From Prevotellaceae bacterium (GTDB taxonomy: Bacteria > Bacteroidota > Bacteroidia > Bacteroidales > Muribaculaceae): a stretch of DNA of 64,000 bases. Positions within the stretch are counted from its first letter, which is position 1. Each line of letters begins with the position of its first letter. The stretch covers positions 156,517 to 220,516 of the forward strand of contig JAETNS010000003.1 in NCBI GenBank assembly GCA_021772015.1. Reading direction: 5' to 3'. The position numbers were made by a program, and so were the translations under genes. The notes below the pieces were generated by a model that saw only the letters and a list, made by a program, of their open reading frames with translations, was not told the DNA's origin and ran no database searches. Shown here one piece after another: positions 38,357 through 47,178 of this stretch.

Positions 38357-38791
38357 TTATTCCGGGGGTTGACAGGTGGCCAGATATTCGAGATAATCAT
38401 CGAGAGGGGAGAGGTATTCGTCCGGATCAAACTCGGTGGAGCTTAGCGTGAGGCATACTGCGCCTGCAGAGAATTCTTCGAGGTCTCGCCAATATGGAGG
38501 GGGTAGGTACAGGCCTACCTCCGGGCTGTCCAAGACATATGTCTCCCAGGTCTTGCCGTCGAAGACTTTGACATTGAAACTTCCGGCAAGGGCTATCAGC
38601 AGCTGATGTTCGCGCATATGGGCGTGACCTCCGCGTTGAGAGCCGGGAGGCATTCCATAAAGATAAAATACACGTTTTATGGGGAATGGAGCTGTGGATG
38701 GGTGCTGCAGGAATGTGAGACTGCCGCGGTTGTCGCTTATTCGCGGCAACCGCAGCAGTTGAGGTCGTTGTCCGATTTCTTTTTCGGGCAT
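38357..38791 (-). CDS. FdtA/WxcM-like sugar 3,4-ketoisomerase (cupin)
   Basis: 144 residues in a single cupin-like barrel. The family motif RGGHAHMREHQLLIALAGSF carries the catalytic-type histidines, preceded by ISDNRGSLTFLQ and followed by YLPPPYWRDLEEFS. FdtA, QdtA and WxcM C-terminal domains isomerise dTDP-4-keto-6-deoxyhexoses for surface polysaccharide. No other nucleotide-sugar gene is nearby. It starts 3 bases after serA and so is probably co-transcribed with serC-serA, an unexpected partner. Its exact substrate cannot be inferred. Confidence 0.82.
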   Translation of the reverse strand: MPEKEIGQRPQLLRLPRISDNRGSLTFLQHPSTAPFPIKRVFYLYGMPPGSQRGGHAHMREHQLLIALAGSFNVKVFDGKTWETYVLDSPEVGLYLPPPYWRDLEEFSAGAVCLTLSSTEFDPDEYLSPLDDYLEYLATCQPPE

Positions 38792-38794
38792 GAG

Positions 38795-39715
38795 TTATTT
38801 GTTTACACGGAAGGGAGCGGACCCGTCACGGAAGAAGTCGACAATCTGACGCGCTGCAGCTATGCCGGCGTTGATGTTTGCTTCTGCGGTTTGCGCGCCC
38901 ATCTTCTTGGGTGTGAAGAAGACGCGGCCTGCGAATTCCTCTTCAAGGACAGGTGCATTGTCTGGTTTCACGTCAGCGACATATTTGATGTCGGGACGCT
39001 CGGCCAAGGCCTTGCGCAGCCCTTCCTCATCGATGACTTCTTTGCGGGCGGTGTTGACCAGAACGCCGTTTTTTGGAAGTTTCATGACAAGGTCATATCC
39101 TACGGAGCCTCGGGTCTCGGCTGTAGCGGGGATATGGAGCGACACGATCTGGTTGTCGCTGTAAAGTTCCTCTACTGTCTTGACGGGGGACACTCCGGCT
39201 GCGGTGATCACTTCATCCGGGCAATATGGGTCAAGGGCGGACACCTCCATGCCGAATCCTTTGGCGATACGGGCGACATTACGGCCTACCTGGCCGAAGG
39301 CATGTATTCCGAGTTTCTTGCCTTTAAGTTCAGTGCCGGATGTGCCGTTATACATATTGCGGACGGCCATCACTGTCATCCCGAACACAAGTTCGGCAAC
39401 GGCGTTTGAGTTCTGGCCGGGGGTGTTCTCCACACAGACATCATGGGCGGTCGCGGCGGCGAGGTCCACATTGTCGTAACCGGCTCCGGCGCGAACTACG
39501 ATCTTGAGCCGGGAAGCTGCGTCGAACACTTCGTTGTCGATTTTGTCGGAACGTATGATAAGCGCGTCGGCTTCCTTTACCGCGTCAAGCAGCTCCTGAC
39601 GCGAAGCATATTTTTCAAGAAGGGCAAGTTCATGACCGGCTTCTTCAACCACCTTGCGTATGCCGTCTACTGCAACAGGCGCGAACGGTTTTTCGGTTGC
39701 TACCAATACTTTCAT
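38795..39715 (-). CDS. serA: D-3-phosphoglycerate dehydrogenase
   Basis: First step of serine synthesis: oxidises 3-phosphoglycerate with NAD+. At 306 residues it is the short form without the ACT regulatory domain. It has the NAD-binding region KLGIHAFGQVGRNVARIAKG, the substrate-site part RAGAGYDNVDL, and the helix around VNTARKEVIDEEGL. In place of the usual C-terminal H-W/G-A catalytic motif the sequence reads KKMGAQT, as in several Bacteroidetes SerA proteins. It lies 55 bases downstream of serC. Confidence 0.92.
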   Translation of the reverse strand: MKVLVATEKPFAPVAVDGIRKVVEEAGHELALLEKYASRQELLDAVKEADALIIRSDKIDNEVFDAASRLKIVVRAGAGYDNVDLAAATAHDVCVENTPGQNSNAVAELVFGMTVMAVRNMYNGTSGTELKGKKLGIHAFGQVGRNVARIAKGFGMEVSALDPYCPDEVITAAGVSPVKTVEELYSDNQIVSLHIPATAETRGSVGYDLVMKLPKNGVLVNTARKEVIDEEGLRKALAERPDIKYVADVKPDNAPVLEEEFAGRVFFTPKKMGAQTAEANINAGIAAARQIVDFFRDGSAPFRVNK

Positions 39716-39770
39716 GTCATCTGGACTTTTTGTTGTTGATATCCTTGATTGGTGATATGTACAGATGGCT

Positions 39771-40841
39771 TCAGAGTTTATCCTGAAATTCCTTCATCGC
39801 CTCAACAAGCACTTTCACGCTCTCTATGGGGAGCGCGTTGTAGAGTGATGCGCGGAAGCCGCCCACAGAGCGGTGTCCCTTTATGCCGACAATCCCTTTT
39901 GATGTCGCAAATTCCATGAAAGCTTTCTCCTGGTCGGCGTATTCGGGTTTGAGCACGAAGCAGACATTCATGATCGAGCGGTCGGCATGGTCGGGCACGG
40001 TCGCCTGGAAGATCTTCGATGAGTCGATGGCCTCATAGAGGAGAGCTGCCTTGTCGAGATCCATTTTTTCCAAAACCTTGATGCCTCCCAGCTCCTTGTA
40101 ATAGCGGAGGGTCTGGAGAGCGGAGAATATCGGAAGCACGGGAGGGGTGTTGAACATCGATCCCTTGTCGATATGGGTCTTGTAGTTGAGCATCGTCGGG
40201 ATGGGACGGCAGGGATTCTGGACAACCTCGTCACGGACAATGACGATCGTCGCGCCGGCTGGGGCAAGGTTCTTCTGCGCGCCGGCATAGATCAGGTCAT
40301 ATTTCGATACATCCACCGGGCGTGAGAAGATATCTGACGACATGTCTGACACGAGGCGCACACCGACTTCGGGATCCTTGCGGATTTCCGTGCCGTAGAT
40401 GGTGTTGTTGGTTGTGTAATGGAAATAGTCAGCGTCGGCAGGTACAACGTAATCCTTGGGAATATAATTGTAGTTCTTGTCTTCGGAAGAAGCCACCACA
40501 TCAACGTCGCCGAAAAGCTTGGCTTCTTTGACCGCTTTGTGAGCCCACACGCCGGTGTCGAGATAAGCTGCTTTCTTCTTCAGAAGATTGTAAGGCACCA
40601 TGGCGAACTGGAGGGAGGCTCCTCCGCCAAGGAACAGCACGCTGTAGCCTTCCGGCACTTCAAGGAGCTCTTTCACCAGGGCCTGAGCCTCATCCATCAC
40701 GGCCTGGAACTCCTTTGAGCGGTGAGAGACTTCGAGGATTGACAGGCCGGTGTTAGCGAAATCCAGCACCGCGTCAGCGGTGTGCTTGATGGTGTACTGG
40801 CTCATGATCGACGGGCCGGCATAGAAGTTGTGCTTCTTCAT
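39771..40841 (-). CDS. serC: Phosphoserine aminotransferase
   Basis: PLP enzyme that turns 3-phosphohydroxypyruvate into phosphoserine, and the vitamin B6 precursor analogue. It is 356 residues, the family length. The start [13 protein letters not shown] and EVSHRSKEF are hallmarks, and the PLP lysine lies in [14 protein letters not shown]. It ends with [16 protein letters not shown], the substrate-binding region. It is first in the serC-serA-isomerase operon and is preceded by a good promoter. Confidence 0.96.
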   Translation of the reverse strand: MKKHNFYAGPSIMSQYTIKHTADAVLDFANTGLSILEVSHRSKEFQAVMDEAQALVKELLEVPEGYSVLFLGGGASLQFAMVPYNLLKKKAAYLDTGVWAHKAVKEAKLFGDVDVVASSEDKNYNYIPKDYVVPADADYFHYTTNNTIYGTEIRKDPEVGVRLVSDMSSDIFSRPVDVSKYDLIYAGAQKNLAPAGATIVIVRDEVVQNPCRPIPTMLNYKTHIDKGSMFNTPPVLPIFSALQTLRYYKELGGIKVLEKMDLDKAALLYEAIDSSKIFQATVPDHADRSIMNVCFVLKPEYADQEKAFMEFATSKGIVGIKGHRSVGGFRASLYNALPIESVKVLVEAMKEFQDKL

Positions 40842-40900
40842 CTTGGTGAATTTTTATGTGATAATGGGCAAGAACCATGACGATTCGTTGCTTGTTTTCG

Positions 40901-40932
40901 CAAAGTTAGGCAATGGATTCCTAATTTCCAAA
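40901..40932 (-). promoter_or_regulatory. Promoter of serC-serA operon
   Basis: On the minus strand, TTTG (40929-40932) and TAACTTTG (40901-40908) are spaced by 20 bases, with a leader of about 50 bases before the serC ATG. The remainder of the 361-base serC-rarA gap is occupied by the fold-back element at 41001. Confidence 0.82.
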
Positions 40933-41000
40933 CCTTATTCGGGAAATTTTTAAATTTGTCCGGACCAACCGGCAAATGCGAAATTCCAATGAAAATCTTA

Positions 41001-41194
41001 GAGGGTGTTTAATAACAGATGTTAAATTCTAACGAGCATATTTTGAGGCAGTTTAGTCTTTTGAGGAGGAAGTGATGCGGGCATCACGACGATCGAAAAA
41101 GGCAAAACTGACCAAAATATGCGATGAGTTTAACTCTGATTTCATTATTCACCCTTGAACGGTTAGAATTTAACAACTGTTATTAAACACCCTC
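41001..41194. mobile_element. 194-bp MITE-like fold-back element
   Basis: The ends are inverted repeats of about 33 bp beginning GAGGGTGTTTAATAACAG, with a single mismatch between the two ends. They are flanked by direct TTA repeats (40998-41000 and 41195-41197) that look like a 3-bp target duplication. A second inverted pair lies inside (GCATATTTTG...CAAAATATGC) and the centre is a perfect hairpin, GTGATGC-GG-GCATCAC (41072-41087), so the whole element can fold into one long imperfect stem. It carries no gene. TNA-type 3-bp duplications are known from part of the IS5 family, so it is probably mobilised in trans by such a transposase. It sits 8 bases after the rarA stop. Confidence 0.8.
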
Positions 41195-41202
41195 TTAGAG
41201 TC

Positions 41203-42507
41203 TTATTTGTTGTCGGGGGAAGTCGGACTGGAGGGGGAGGGATTCCAGCGTTGTTGCTGGAGGAGGGCGGCACGGTCCTCAGCCGGGTTGCGGCATGGAT
41301 TCCAGAAACGGGCTGTTTTAATGGTGTCGGGAAGAAATTGCTGGATGACGAAGTTCCCGGGATAATCATGGGCATACTTGTAGTCGGCTCCGTAACCCAT
41401 TTTCTTCATCAGTGATGTAGGCGCGTTGCGGATATGGAGCGGGACCGGCAGGTCGCCTGATCGGTGGACTTCGGCCAGGGCCGCGTCGATCGCTTTATAA
41501 GCAGAGTTGCTTTTCGGGGAGGTGGCGAGGTATATCACGCACTCGGCCAACGGTATCCTCCCTTCCGGCATTCCTATCTTATGGATGACATCATAGGTCG
41601 TGTTGGCGAGCAGCAGCGCGTTGGGATTGGCCAGCCCTATATCTTCCGCCGCGAGGATCACGAGCCGCCGGGCTATGAACTCCGGATCCTCTCCTCCCGC
41701 GATCATCCTTGCGAGCCAGTAGATCCCCGCGTCGGGATCGCTGCCACGGATGCTTTTTATGAAAGCGGAAATGATGTCGTAGTGCATGTCGCCTTGCTTG
41801 TCATAGGCGGCAGGATTCTCCTGAAGCCGTTCGGTCACGATTTTGTCGTTTATCACCATCGGTTGGCCGAATGCGGTGGATTGCTCCAGCAGGTCGAGAA
41901 TGTTTAGCAGTTTTCTCGCGTCTCCCCCCGAGAAACGGAAAAGGGCAGTAGTCTCCTCAACCTTAACATTCCGTTTCTTAAGGATCTCGTCTTCATTTAT
42001 GGCCCGGTCGAGCAGGGTCTGCAGCTCCGGTGCCTCCAATGGCCTGAGGGTGTAGACCTGAGCTCTGGAAAGCAGGGGGCGGATGACCTCGAAAGAAGGG
42101 TTTTCAGTGGTTGCCCCTATGAGAGTGACAGTACCGTTTTCCACGGCTCCGAGAAGGCTGTCTTGTTGCGACTTGCTGAAACGGTGGATTTCATCGATGA
42201 ACAGTATCGGACGGCCTTTGGAGAACATGCTGCGGGCATCAGCCTTGCATCTTTCTATCACCTCCCTGACCTCCTTTACACCGGCACTTACGGCGGAAAG
42301 GGTATAAAACGGGCTTTCGGTAGTGTTGGCAATGATTTTCGCCAATGTGGTTTTTCCAACGCCGGGAGGTCCCCAGAGAATGAACGAGCTGACATTGCCG
42401 GAGTCTATCATCCGTCGGATGATGGCTCCGGGGGCTACCAGATGTGACTGCCCGATATATTCATCGATCGATTTCGGCCTTAGGCGTTCTGCGAGAGGTG
42501 GAAGCAT
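41203..42507 (-). CDS. rarA: Replication-associated recombination protein A (AAA+ ATPase)
   Basis: Clamp-loader-like AAA+ protein (RarA/MgsA/WRNIP1) acting at stalled replication forks. The frame extends 20 codons upstream, but the ATG at 42507 (MLPPLAERLRPKSIDEYIGQ) is the conserved N-terminus, and a promoter -7 box lies inside the longer frame, so I choose it (434 residues). Walker A is GPPGVGKTT, Walker B is ILFIDEIHRF, and sensor 1 is TLIGATTENP. The C-terminal tetramerisation domain holds DIISAFIKSIRGSDPDAGIY and the PNAL..A...D stretch. It is a single gene. Confidence 0.95.
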   Translation of the reverse strand: MLPPLAERLRPKSIDEYIGQSHLVAPGAIIRRMIDSGNVSSFILWGPPGVGKTTLAKIIANTTESPFYTLSAVSAGVKEVREVIERCKADARSMFSKGRPILFIDEIHRFSKSQQDSLLGAVENGTVTLIGATTENPSFEVIRPLLSRAQVYTLRPLEAPELQTLLDRAINEDEILKKRNVKVEETTALFRFSGGDARKLLNILDLLEQSTAFGQPMVINDKIVTERLQENPAAYDKQGDMHYDIISAFIKSIRGSDPDAGIYWLARMIAGGEDPEFIARRLVILAAEDIGLANPNALLLANTTYDVIHKIGMPEGRIPLAECVIYLATSPKSNSAYKAIDAALAEVHRSGDLPVPLHIRNAPTSLMKKMGYGADYKYAHDYPGNFVIQQFLPDTIKTARFWNPCRNPAEDRAALLQQQRWNPSPSSPTSPDNK

Positions 42508-42530
42508 TGCTTGGTTTTTCTTATTCAACA

Positions 42531-42538
42531 CAAAGTTA
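42531..42538 (-). promoter_or_regulatory. -7 box of rarA promoter
   Basis: TAACTTTG on the minus strand, about 24 bases before the ATG at 42507. The best upstream partner is TTTC at 42555-42558, with only 16 bases between, so the -33 element is weak. It supports the shorter rarA start. Confidence 0.6.
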
Positions 42539-42758
42539 TGTAAAAAAGATGTGTGAAAGTTGCCCATCGATGTTAACGAAAATTAAATTAAAGGATGACG
42601 GTCGCCGCACTTCCGCGAAAATCGCTAATTTTATGGCGCGTAAGCTTTTTGTCTCTCTCCATATGCTCCTGCAGAGGCCCTTGGCGAACTTTCGCGGGAG
42701 GCGGATGTTGAACTATAAAGGAACTTTGTCAAGAACGAACTAATTCAACTTTTTTATT

Positions 42759-42989
42759 ATGGAACGAGATGATGAAAGAAAATCAATGGTTCCCTCCACT
42801 ATGAGGGTGGTGTTCGGGATCATCATGATAATAGTCTATGTGGGCATGGGTGTGTTGCTCCTGATAAATTTCTTCGACTGGGGACCCGGTATCCTGCAGT
42901 GGTTGAGATGGATCGGAGGAATAGCATTCATAATCTATGGCATCTGGAGGGCTATCAGGCAGTTCTGGGGCATAGACAGCTCCATCTGA
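42759..42989 (+). CDS. Small two-helix membrane protein
   Basis: 76 residues. A short polar N-terminus is followed by two hydrophobic segments (about 16-39 and 47-66: VVFGIIMIIVYVGMGVLLLI and WIGGIAFIIYGIWRAI). It lies 86 bases upstream of a PstS-like lipoprotein gene, which has its own promoter. Small two-helix proteins of this kind are common beside PstS-TPR gene pairs in Bacteroidales, but I know of no assigned function. Confidence 0.75.
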   Translation: MERDDERKSMVPSTMRVVFGIIMIIVYVGMGVLLLINFFDWGPGILQWLRWIGGIAFIIYGIWRAIRQFWGIDSSI

Positions 42990-43020
42990 CGGGTGTGAGC
43001 CATCCTGCCGCGAAAAAATA

Positions 43021-43052
43021 TTTCGTGGATATTGAAAAATAGTGTAACTTTG
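43021..43052 (+). promoter_or_regulatory. Promoter of pstS-like gene
   Basis: TAACTTTG at 43045-43052 with TTTC at 43021-43024, 20 bases upstream (one mismatch to TTTG). The start site would lie about 17 bases before the ATG at 43076. Confidence 0.7.
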
Positions 43053-43075
43053 CGTCAAGCAATTTTGTATAAAAT

Positions 43076-44071
43076 ATGAGCAGACATAAGGTCATAGCGG
43101 TTACGGCGGTGTTGGCTTTGGTGGTGTCCGTTTTTGCCGGATGCACATCCAAAGGTGGTCGCAAGGAAGCTCCCAAAGGAAACTCCGCCACCTCTGGCAC
43201 TCTCGTGATGGCTTGTGACGCGTCGTTTGAGAATATAATACAGGAGGAGATCGAGGTATTTGAGTTTTGTTACCCGTATGCCTCGGTGCTCCCGTATTAT
43301 ATGGACGAGAAAGCCGTCATTGACTCTGTCGTGCTTGGCAATGCCCGTGTGGCCGTTGTGTCGCGTGAACTGACCAAAGACCAGATCCGCTACCTCAGAG
43401 AGCGCAAGCGAGTGGCCAAGACCAAGAAAATCGCTGTCGATGCGATCGCGGTGATCGTCAATCCCGATAATCCGGTAGAGAACCTGTCGATCAAAGAATT
43501 GCGTGAAATCCTGACCGGAGAAGTGACCCAATGGGATCAGATCTGGCCCTCGAAGCTCGGCAATATACAGGTCATATTCGACCATAGCGGTTCGAGTGTG
43601 GTGAAATACATGGCAGACTCGCTGATGGATGGTAAGAAATTCCCCGCCAATGTCTATTCCGCCCAGACGATTCCTGCGGTGTTTGAAGCGGTGAAAAACC
43701 GTCGGAACGCCATCGGCCTTGTCGGAGTCAGCTGGATATCCACAGACCTGAAAACCGCAGATCTGACCACTGAAGAGAAGTTCAAGACCTTGGAGGCAGA
43801 CGACACGACGACAACCCAGTTCACAAATGAAGTGAAGGTCCTTCCGATCCGTCGCGACAGTTCGCTGGTGGCCGTCAAACCATACCAGGCATATATTTTC
43901 GATGGGAGCTATCCTCTATTCCGCTCCATCTACATGATCAACACCGGGGCTTCCGGCAGTCTTGCCAACGGCTTCTTCTCATTTGTCACTTCATTCCAGG
44001 GACAGAAGCTGATCCAGACCACAGGGGTGCTACCTGCTTTGGTCAGCCATCGTCAGGTGGAAATCAATTAA
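43076..44071 (+). CDS. PstS-family substrate-binding lipoprotein
   Basis: 331 residues with lipobox FAGC (Cys23). The periplasmic-binding fold of the PBP_like_2/PstS type is shown by the start of the mature domain (LVMACDASFENIIQEEIEVF) and by VIFDHSGSSVVKYMADSLMD, which resembles the phosphate-binding loop; VGVSWISTD and LVAVKPYQAYI follow. No pstC, pstA or pstB genes are linked. The following gene encodes a TPR protein 41 bases downstream. In Bacteroidales this pair often lies near exbBD-tonB, so a role other than classical ABC phosphate import is possible. Confidence 0.85.
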   Translation: MSRHKVIAVTAVLALVVSVFAGCTSKGGRKEAPKGNSATSGTLVMACDASFENIIQEEIEVFEFCYPYASVLPYYMDEKAVIDSVVLGNARVAVVSRELTKDQIRYLRERKRVAKTKKIAVDAIAVIVNPDNPVENLSIKELREILTGEVTQWDQIWPSKLGNIQVIFDHSGSSVVKYMADSLMDGKKFPANVYSAQTIPAVFEAVKNRRNAIGLVGVSWISTDLKTADLTTEEKFKTLEADDTTTTQFTNEVKVLPIRRDSSLVAVKPYQAYIFDGSYPLFRSIYMINTGASGSLANGFFSFVTSFQGQKLIQTTGVLPALVSHRQVEIN

Positions 44072-44112
44072 GACAATGGAAAAACAGTAATAACGCAAAA
44101 ACATAAAAAGAG

Positions 44113-45750
44113 ATGAAATTCAAACTTCTGTTCTCCTTGCTCCTCGGCGGAGCGATGTCGATGTCAGCCGAGGGATACATGGATGGTGTCGAATACTTCC
44201 GCGCCGACCAGCCCGAAGAGGCAGCCATCATCCTCAACAACACCCTCGCGCAGCCAGGCACCGATCAGGCGACCGCCTACTATTACCTCGGCCAGATAGC
44301 CCTGCAGCAGGGTGACAAAGCGCAGGCCAAGGCCATGTTTGACAAGGGTGTCGCCGCCAATCCCGACAATGGTTACAACTATGTCGGTCTCGGTTCCCTC
44401 GCTCTTGCCGCAGGTGACACCAAGGCTGCCGAAGACTATTTCAAAAAAGCCAAAGGTCTTGCCAAAAAGGATGCCGACATCCTGACCGAAATCCCCCGCG
44501 CATATTTCGAGGCCAACCCTGTGACATATGCCAAGGAAATCGACAAATGGCTTGCCGACATCAAGAAGCAGTCGAAGAATACAGCTCCGGCACCTTTCAT
44601 ACTTGAGGGGGACCGCCTTGCCGGCACCAATGTCGGCGATGCCGCCGGAATGTATGAGATGGCCGCCACATTCGACCATGAGTCAAAGAACGCAAAGGAT
44701 GCCCACCCCGAAGCTTATGTGAAATATGCGCGCGTTATCTTCAAGGTCAATGAGAAAGCCGCTATCGACAAGCTTCGTGAGCTCCTGACTTACCAGCCGA
44801 ATTCCGCCCTCGTGCAGCGCGAGCTGGCCGAGAAGCTGTATGATGCGAACCAGCTTACCAACGCCGCCAAGCAGTATGAGGCTTATATCCAGAATCCCAA
44901 CTCCTTCCAGAAAGACAAGCAGCGTCTGGTAGGTCTTCTTTTCTTCGCCCAGCGTTACCCTGAAAGCTATGATCTGGCAACCCAGATCCTCGCTGACGAT
45001 CCCGGAAACTTCTACATGCAGCGCATGCAGTTCTATAACAAGAAGGCCATGGGCGACACTATCGCCGCTGTCAATGCCGCTGAAGCGTTGCTCGCCAATC
45101 CCAAGGCCCAGGTAAACTCACAGGATTACTCGCAGTATGGCGAACTCCTCACAGACATGGGCAAGGATTCACTCGCTATCGTCATGTATGAGAATGCCGT
45201 CAAGGTTGATCCCGAGAAAACCTCCCTGCTCAAAGACCTCTCGCAGGCTTACAACCACGGTCTGCGATTCCAGGATGCCGCAGATGTGATGCAGAAGTAT
45301 ATCGATCTCCAGGGTGACGATGTCGACCCCAACGATCTGCTTGCTCTCGCGCTCCGTTGGAACGCCCTCTCTTCCGCCCAGCAGAAAGTCGAGAATCCCG
45401 AGTGGAAAGCTTCTTCGGAAAAAGCTCTTGCCGCTATCAACCGTGTCAAGGAGATGACCCCGACCCATCCTCTGGTGCTGAACCATCGCGCACGCATCCT
45501 TCTTGTAGCAAATCAGAACGAGATAAGTGATCTTGTAGCCCAGGCTGACCTTGAGACCCTTGCCGCTCTTGATTCCGATCCCGCGAATCTCCAGAACCGT
45601 CAGGCAATATACGTCCAGGTGCTTGGCCGTCTCGGCAACTACTACGTGACCAACCACAACCTCGAAGAGGCCAAGAAGATGTTCGAGCGTTTCTATGAGA
45701 TCCAGCCTTCTGAAGAGCTGCAGAAATATATCGAAACCCTTAATCCTTAA
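44113..45750 (+). CDS. Secreted tetratricopeptide-repeat protein
   Basis: 545 residues with a signal peptide (MKFKLLFSLLLGGAMSMSAEG) and TPR units throughout. Clear examples are ATAYYYLGQIALQQGDKAQA, NGYNYVGLGSLALAAGDTKA and DYSQYGELLTDMGKDSLAIV. It is rich in lysine and alanine, uses highly biased codons, and is probably abundant and periplasmic. It follows the PstS-like gene and is likely co-transcribed. TPR proteins act as scaffolds; no specific partner can be named. Confidence 0.87.
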   Translation: MKFKLLFSLLLGGAMSMSAEGYMDGVEYFRADQPEEAAIILNNTLAQPGTDQATAYYYLGQIALQQGDKAQAKAMFDKGVAANPDNGYNYVGLGSLALAAGDTKAAEDYFKKAKGLAKKDADILTEIPRAYFEANPVTYAKEIDKWLADIKKQSKNTAPAPFILEGDRLAGTNVGDAAGMYEMAATFDHESKNAKDAHPEAYVKYARVIFKVNEKAAIDKLRELLTYQPNSALVQRELAEKLYDANQLTNAAKQYEAYIQNPNSFQKDKQRLVGLLFFAQRYPESYDLATQILADDPGNFYMQRMQFYNKKAMGDTIAAVNAAEALLANPKAQVNSQDYSQYGELLTDMGKDSLAIVMYENAVKVDPEKTSLLKDLSQAYNHGLRFQDAADVMQKYIDLQGDDVDPNDLLALALRWNALSSAQQKVENPEWKASSEKALAAINRVKEMTPTHPLVLNHRARILLVANQNEISDLVAQADLETLAALDSDPANLQNRQAIYVQVLGRLGNYYVTNHNLEEAKKMFERFYEIQPSEELQKYIETLNP

Positions 45751-45757
45751 TTAAGTG

Positions 45758-45780
45758 CTGTTCAAAATTATTTTGAACAG
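45758..45780 (+). terminator. Possible weak terminator hairpin
   Basis: CTGTTCAAAAT (45758-45768) and ATTTTGAACAG (45770-45780) are perfect inverted repeats 7 bases after the TPR gene. GC is low and there is no T tract, so its strength is doubtful. Confidence 0.45.
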
Positions 45781-45927
45781 TTGCTTAACAGGTTGAAATT
45801 ATTTTTAACCGTAGCCAAATAGGAGAAGCTGTTATTGGCTTCCTTCCAAATCCTCAAGACGACAGAAGTGTCCCGCCCGGAAACGTGCAGGACGCTTTTG
45901 TCGGCTTTAACAACCCCTACTATTGCC

Positions 45928-46779
45928 ATGAATCTACAAGACATTGTCCGCCAGCGACATTCCTGCCGGACTTTCAATGGATTACATATAGACAAGGCCA
46001 CAAACGCAAGAATCATAGAGGAGATTGCCGGGCTGTCGCCCCTTTTTGATGATGTCGCGCTCCCCGCTATCCGCCTTGTCGACAATGATGAGGCAGAGGG
46101 AAGGCTTGGGACATACGGATTCATAACGGGAGCCAGACAATTTCTTGTCATGGCATCCGGAAAGACGACTGCAGAGCAGTTGCAAGCAGGATTCATGTTT
46201 GAATCCCTCATATTGAAAATGACAGAGATGGGGTTGGGGACATGTTGGCTGGGGGGAACTTTCCGACGCGGACCATTCACCGACGTGTTTGGCCCGCTTG
46301 AGAGTGGGAAAGAGGTCTCGATTGTCTCCCCCGTCGGTCATCCGACAGAAAAAAGACGTTTTTCTGAAAGAATGATGAGACGCATCGTCAAGGCAGATAC
46401 ACGCCGGCCATTCGATTCCCTTTTTGATGTGATTGACACTACAAATTTTGTGCCTGTTGATGACGATGCGCGAAAAAATCTGAAGATATCGAGAACGCTT
46501 CCCCAGGACTCTCCGCTGCGCAGAGTATTGGAGGCCGTCAGACTTGCCCCGTCATCATCTAATTCCCAGCCCTGGAGGGGGAAAGTGGAGATTTCCATCA
46601 CTCCCGATGGCTTGAAGTCAACCGCTGTGTCGTTCCGTTGTGTCGTTGACAATCGTTTTTCGGCCATTGACATGGGGATCGCCTATTGCCATTTTCTCCT
46701 TGCGTCACGTCAGGAAAATCTTGGATGGGAATTGGAGAGGACTGAGAATCCTGTCGAACTTGTGTTCCGCAGTTGTTAA
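45928..46779 (+). CDS. Nitroreductase-family flavoprotein
   Basis: 283 residues from the ATG at 45928; an upstream in-frame ATG (45835) adds 31 residues with no family character. The start MNLQDIVRQRHSCRTF is the nitroreductase FMN-binding N-terminus (R-x-S-x-R type). GLGTCWLGGTFRRG is the second flavin contact region, and a later RLAPSSSNSQPWR looks like the first half of another nitroreductase motif, placed unusually late. This resembles the two-part 'TM_nitroreductase' proteins of about 250-280 residues. Substrate unknown. No promoter boxes are obvious in the gap before it. Confidence 0.82.
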   Translation: MNLQDIVRQRHSCRTFNGLHIDKATNARIIEEIAGLSPLFDDVALPAIRLVDNDEAEGRLGTYGFITGARQFLVMASGKTTAEQLQAGFMFESLILKMTEMGLGTCWLGGTFRRGPFTDVFGPLESGKEVSIVSPVGHPTEKRRFSERMMRRIVKADTRRPFDSLFDVIDTTNFVPVDDDARKNLKISRTLPQDSPLRRVLEAVRLAPSSSNSQPWRGKVEISITPDGLKSTAVSFRCVVDNRFSAIDMGIAYCHFLLASRQENLGWELERTENPVELVFRSC

Positions 46780-46833
46780 ATCGCGGAAGTTGCTGAACTT
46801 TGTCTGTTAAAAAGTGCTTTTAATTGGTAAAGA

Positions 46834-46864
46834 AGCCTGTCACTTGGCGCGGCAGGCTGCTTTT
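46834..46864 (+). terminator. Probable intrinsic terminator
   Basis: AGCCTG (46834-46839) and CAGGCT (46853-46858) form a short stem around a 13-base loop, followed by GC and four T residues. It lies 55 bases after the nitroreductase stop. Confidence 0.6.
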
Positions 46865-46915
46865 ATCCAAAATTCAAAACATCGGGATCATGTTTTCCCG
46901 TAATATCAGACAAAG

Positions 46916-47122
46916 ATGAAAACAGGCAAGACAATTTTCTGGACAGGTTTTATAATCACACTCGGCATAATCATCGCTTATCTTCTGACAATGATAATCG
47001 GTGTCGCCGCATTTGCCGGCTGGATCGCCTCATTGTCATTATGTGGAGTGGTCATGGTCGGATCGGTGTTGATGATCATTGGGCGAGCTATTGAAAAACG
47101 TTCAGGGGAGGATGACATCTGA
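46916..47122 (+). CDS. Small two-helix membrane protein
   Basis: 68 residues with two hydrophobic stretches (about 7-30, IFWTGFIITLGIIIAYLLTM; and 34-57, AGWIASLSLCGVVMVGSVLM) and a charged C-terminus (RAIEKRSGEDDI). It lies 56 bases before the S8 protease gene. The composition fits a real membrane peptide, but no family is recognised. Confidence 0.6.
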   Translation: MKTGKTIFWTGFIITLGIIIAYLLTMIIGVAAFAGWIASLSLCGVVMVGSVLMIIGRAIEKRSGEDDI

Positions 47123-47178
47123 TCACTTCGCAGGGCTCTTCTGCCTTTCGGTATTATAGAATATCAAGCATTTTAATA

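Noticed and set aside
38606..39409. 267-codon plus-strand frame over serA and the FdtA-like gene
   Set aside because: Both minus-strand genes are well supported by motifs; this frame has none.
41001..41194. Fold-back element as a simple terminator of rarA
   Set aside because: Its length, its long terminal inverted repeats and the flanking TTA duplication fit a transposable element better; it may still act secondarily as a terminator.
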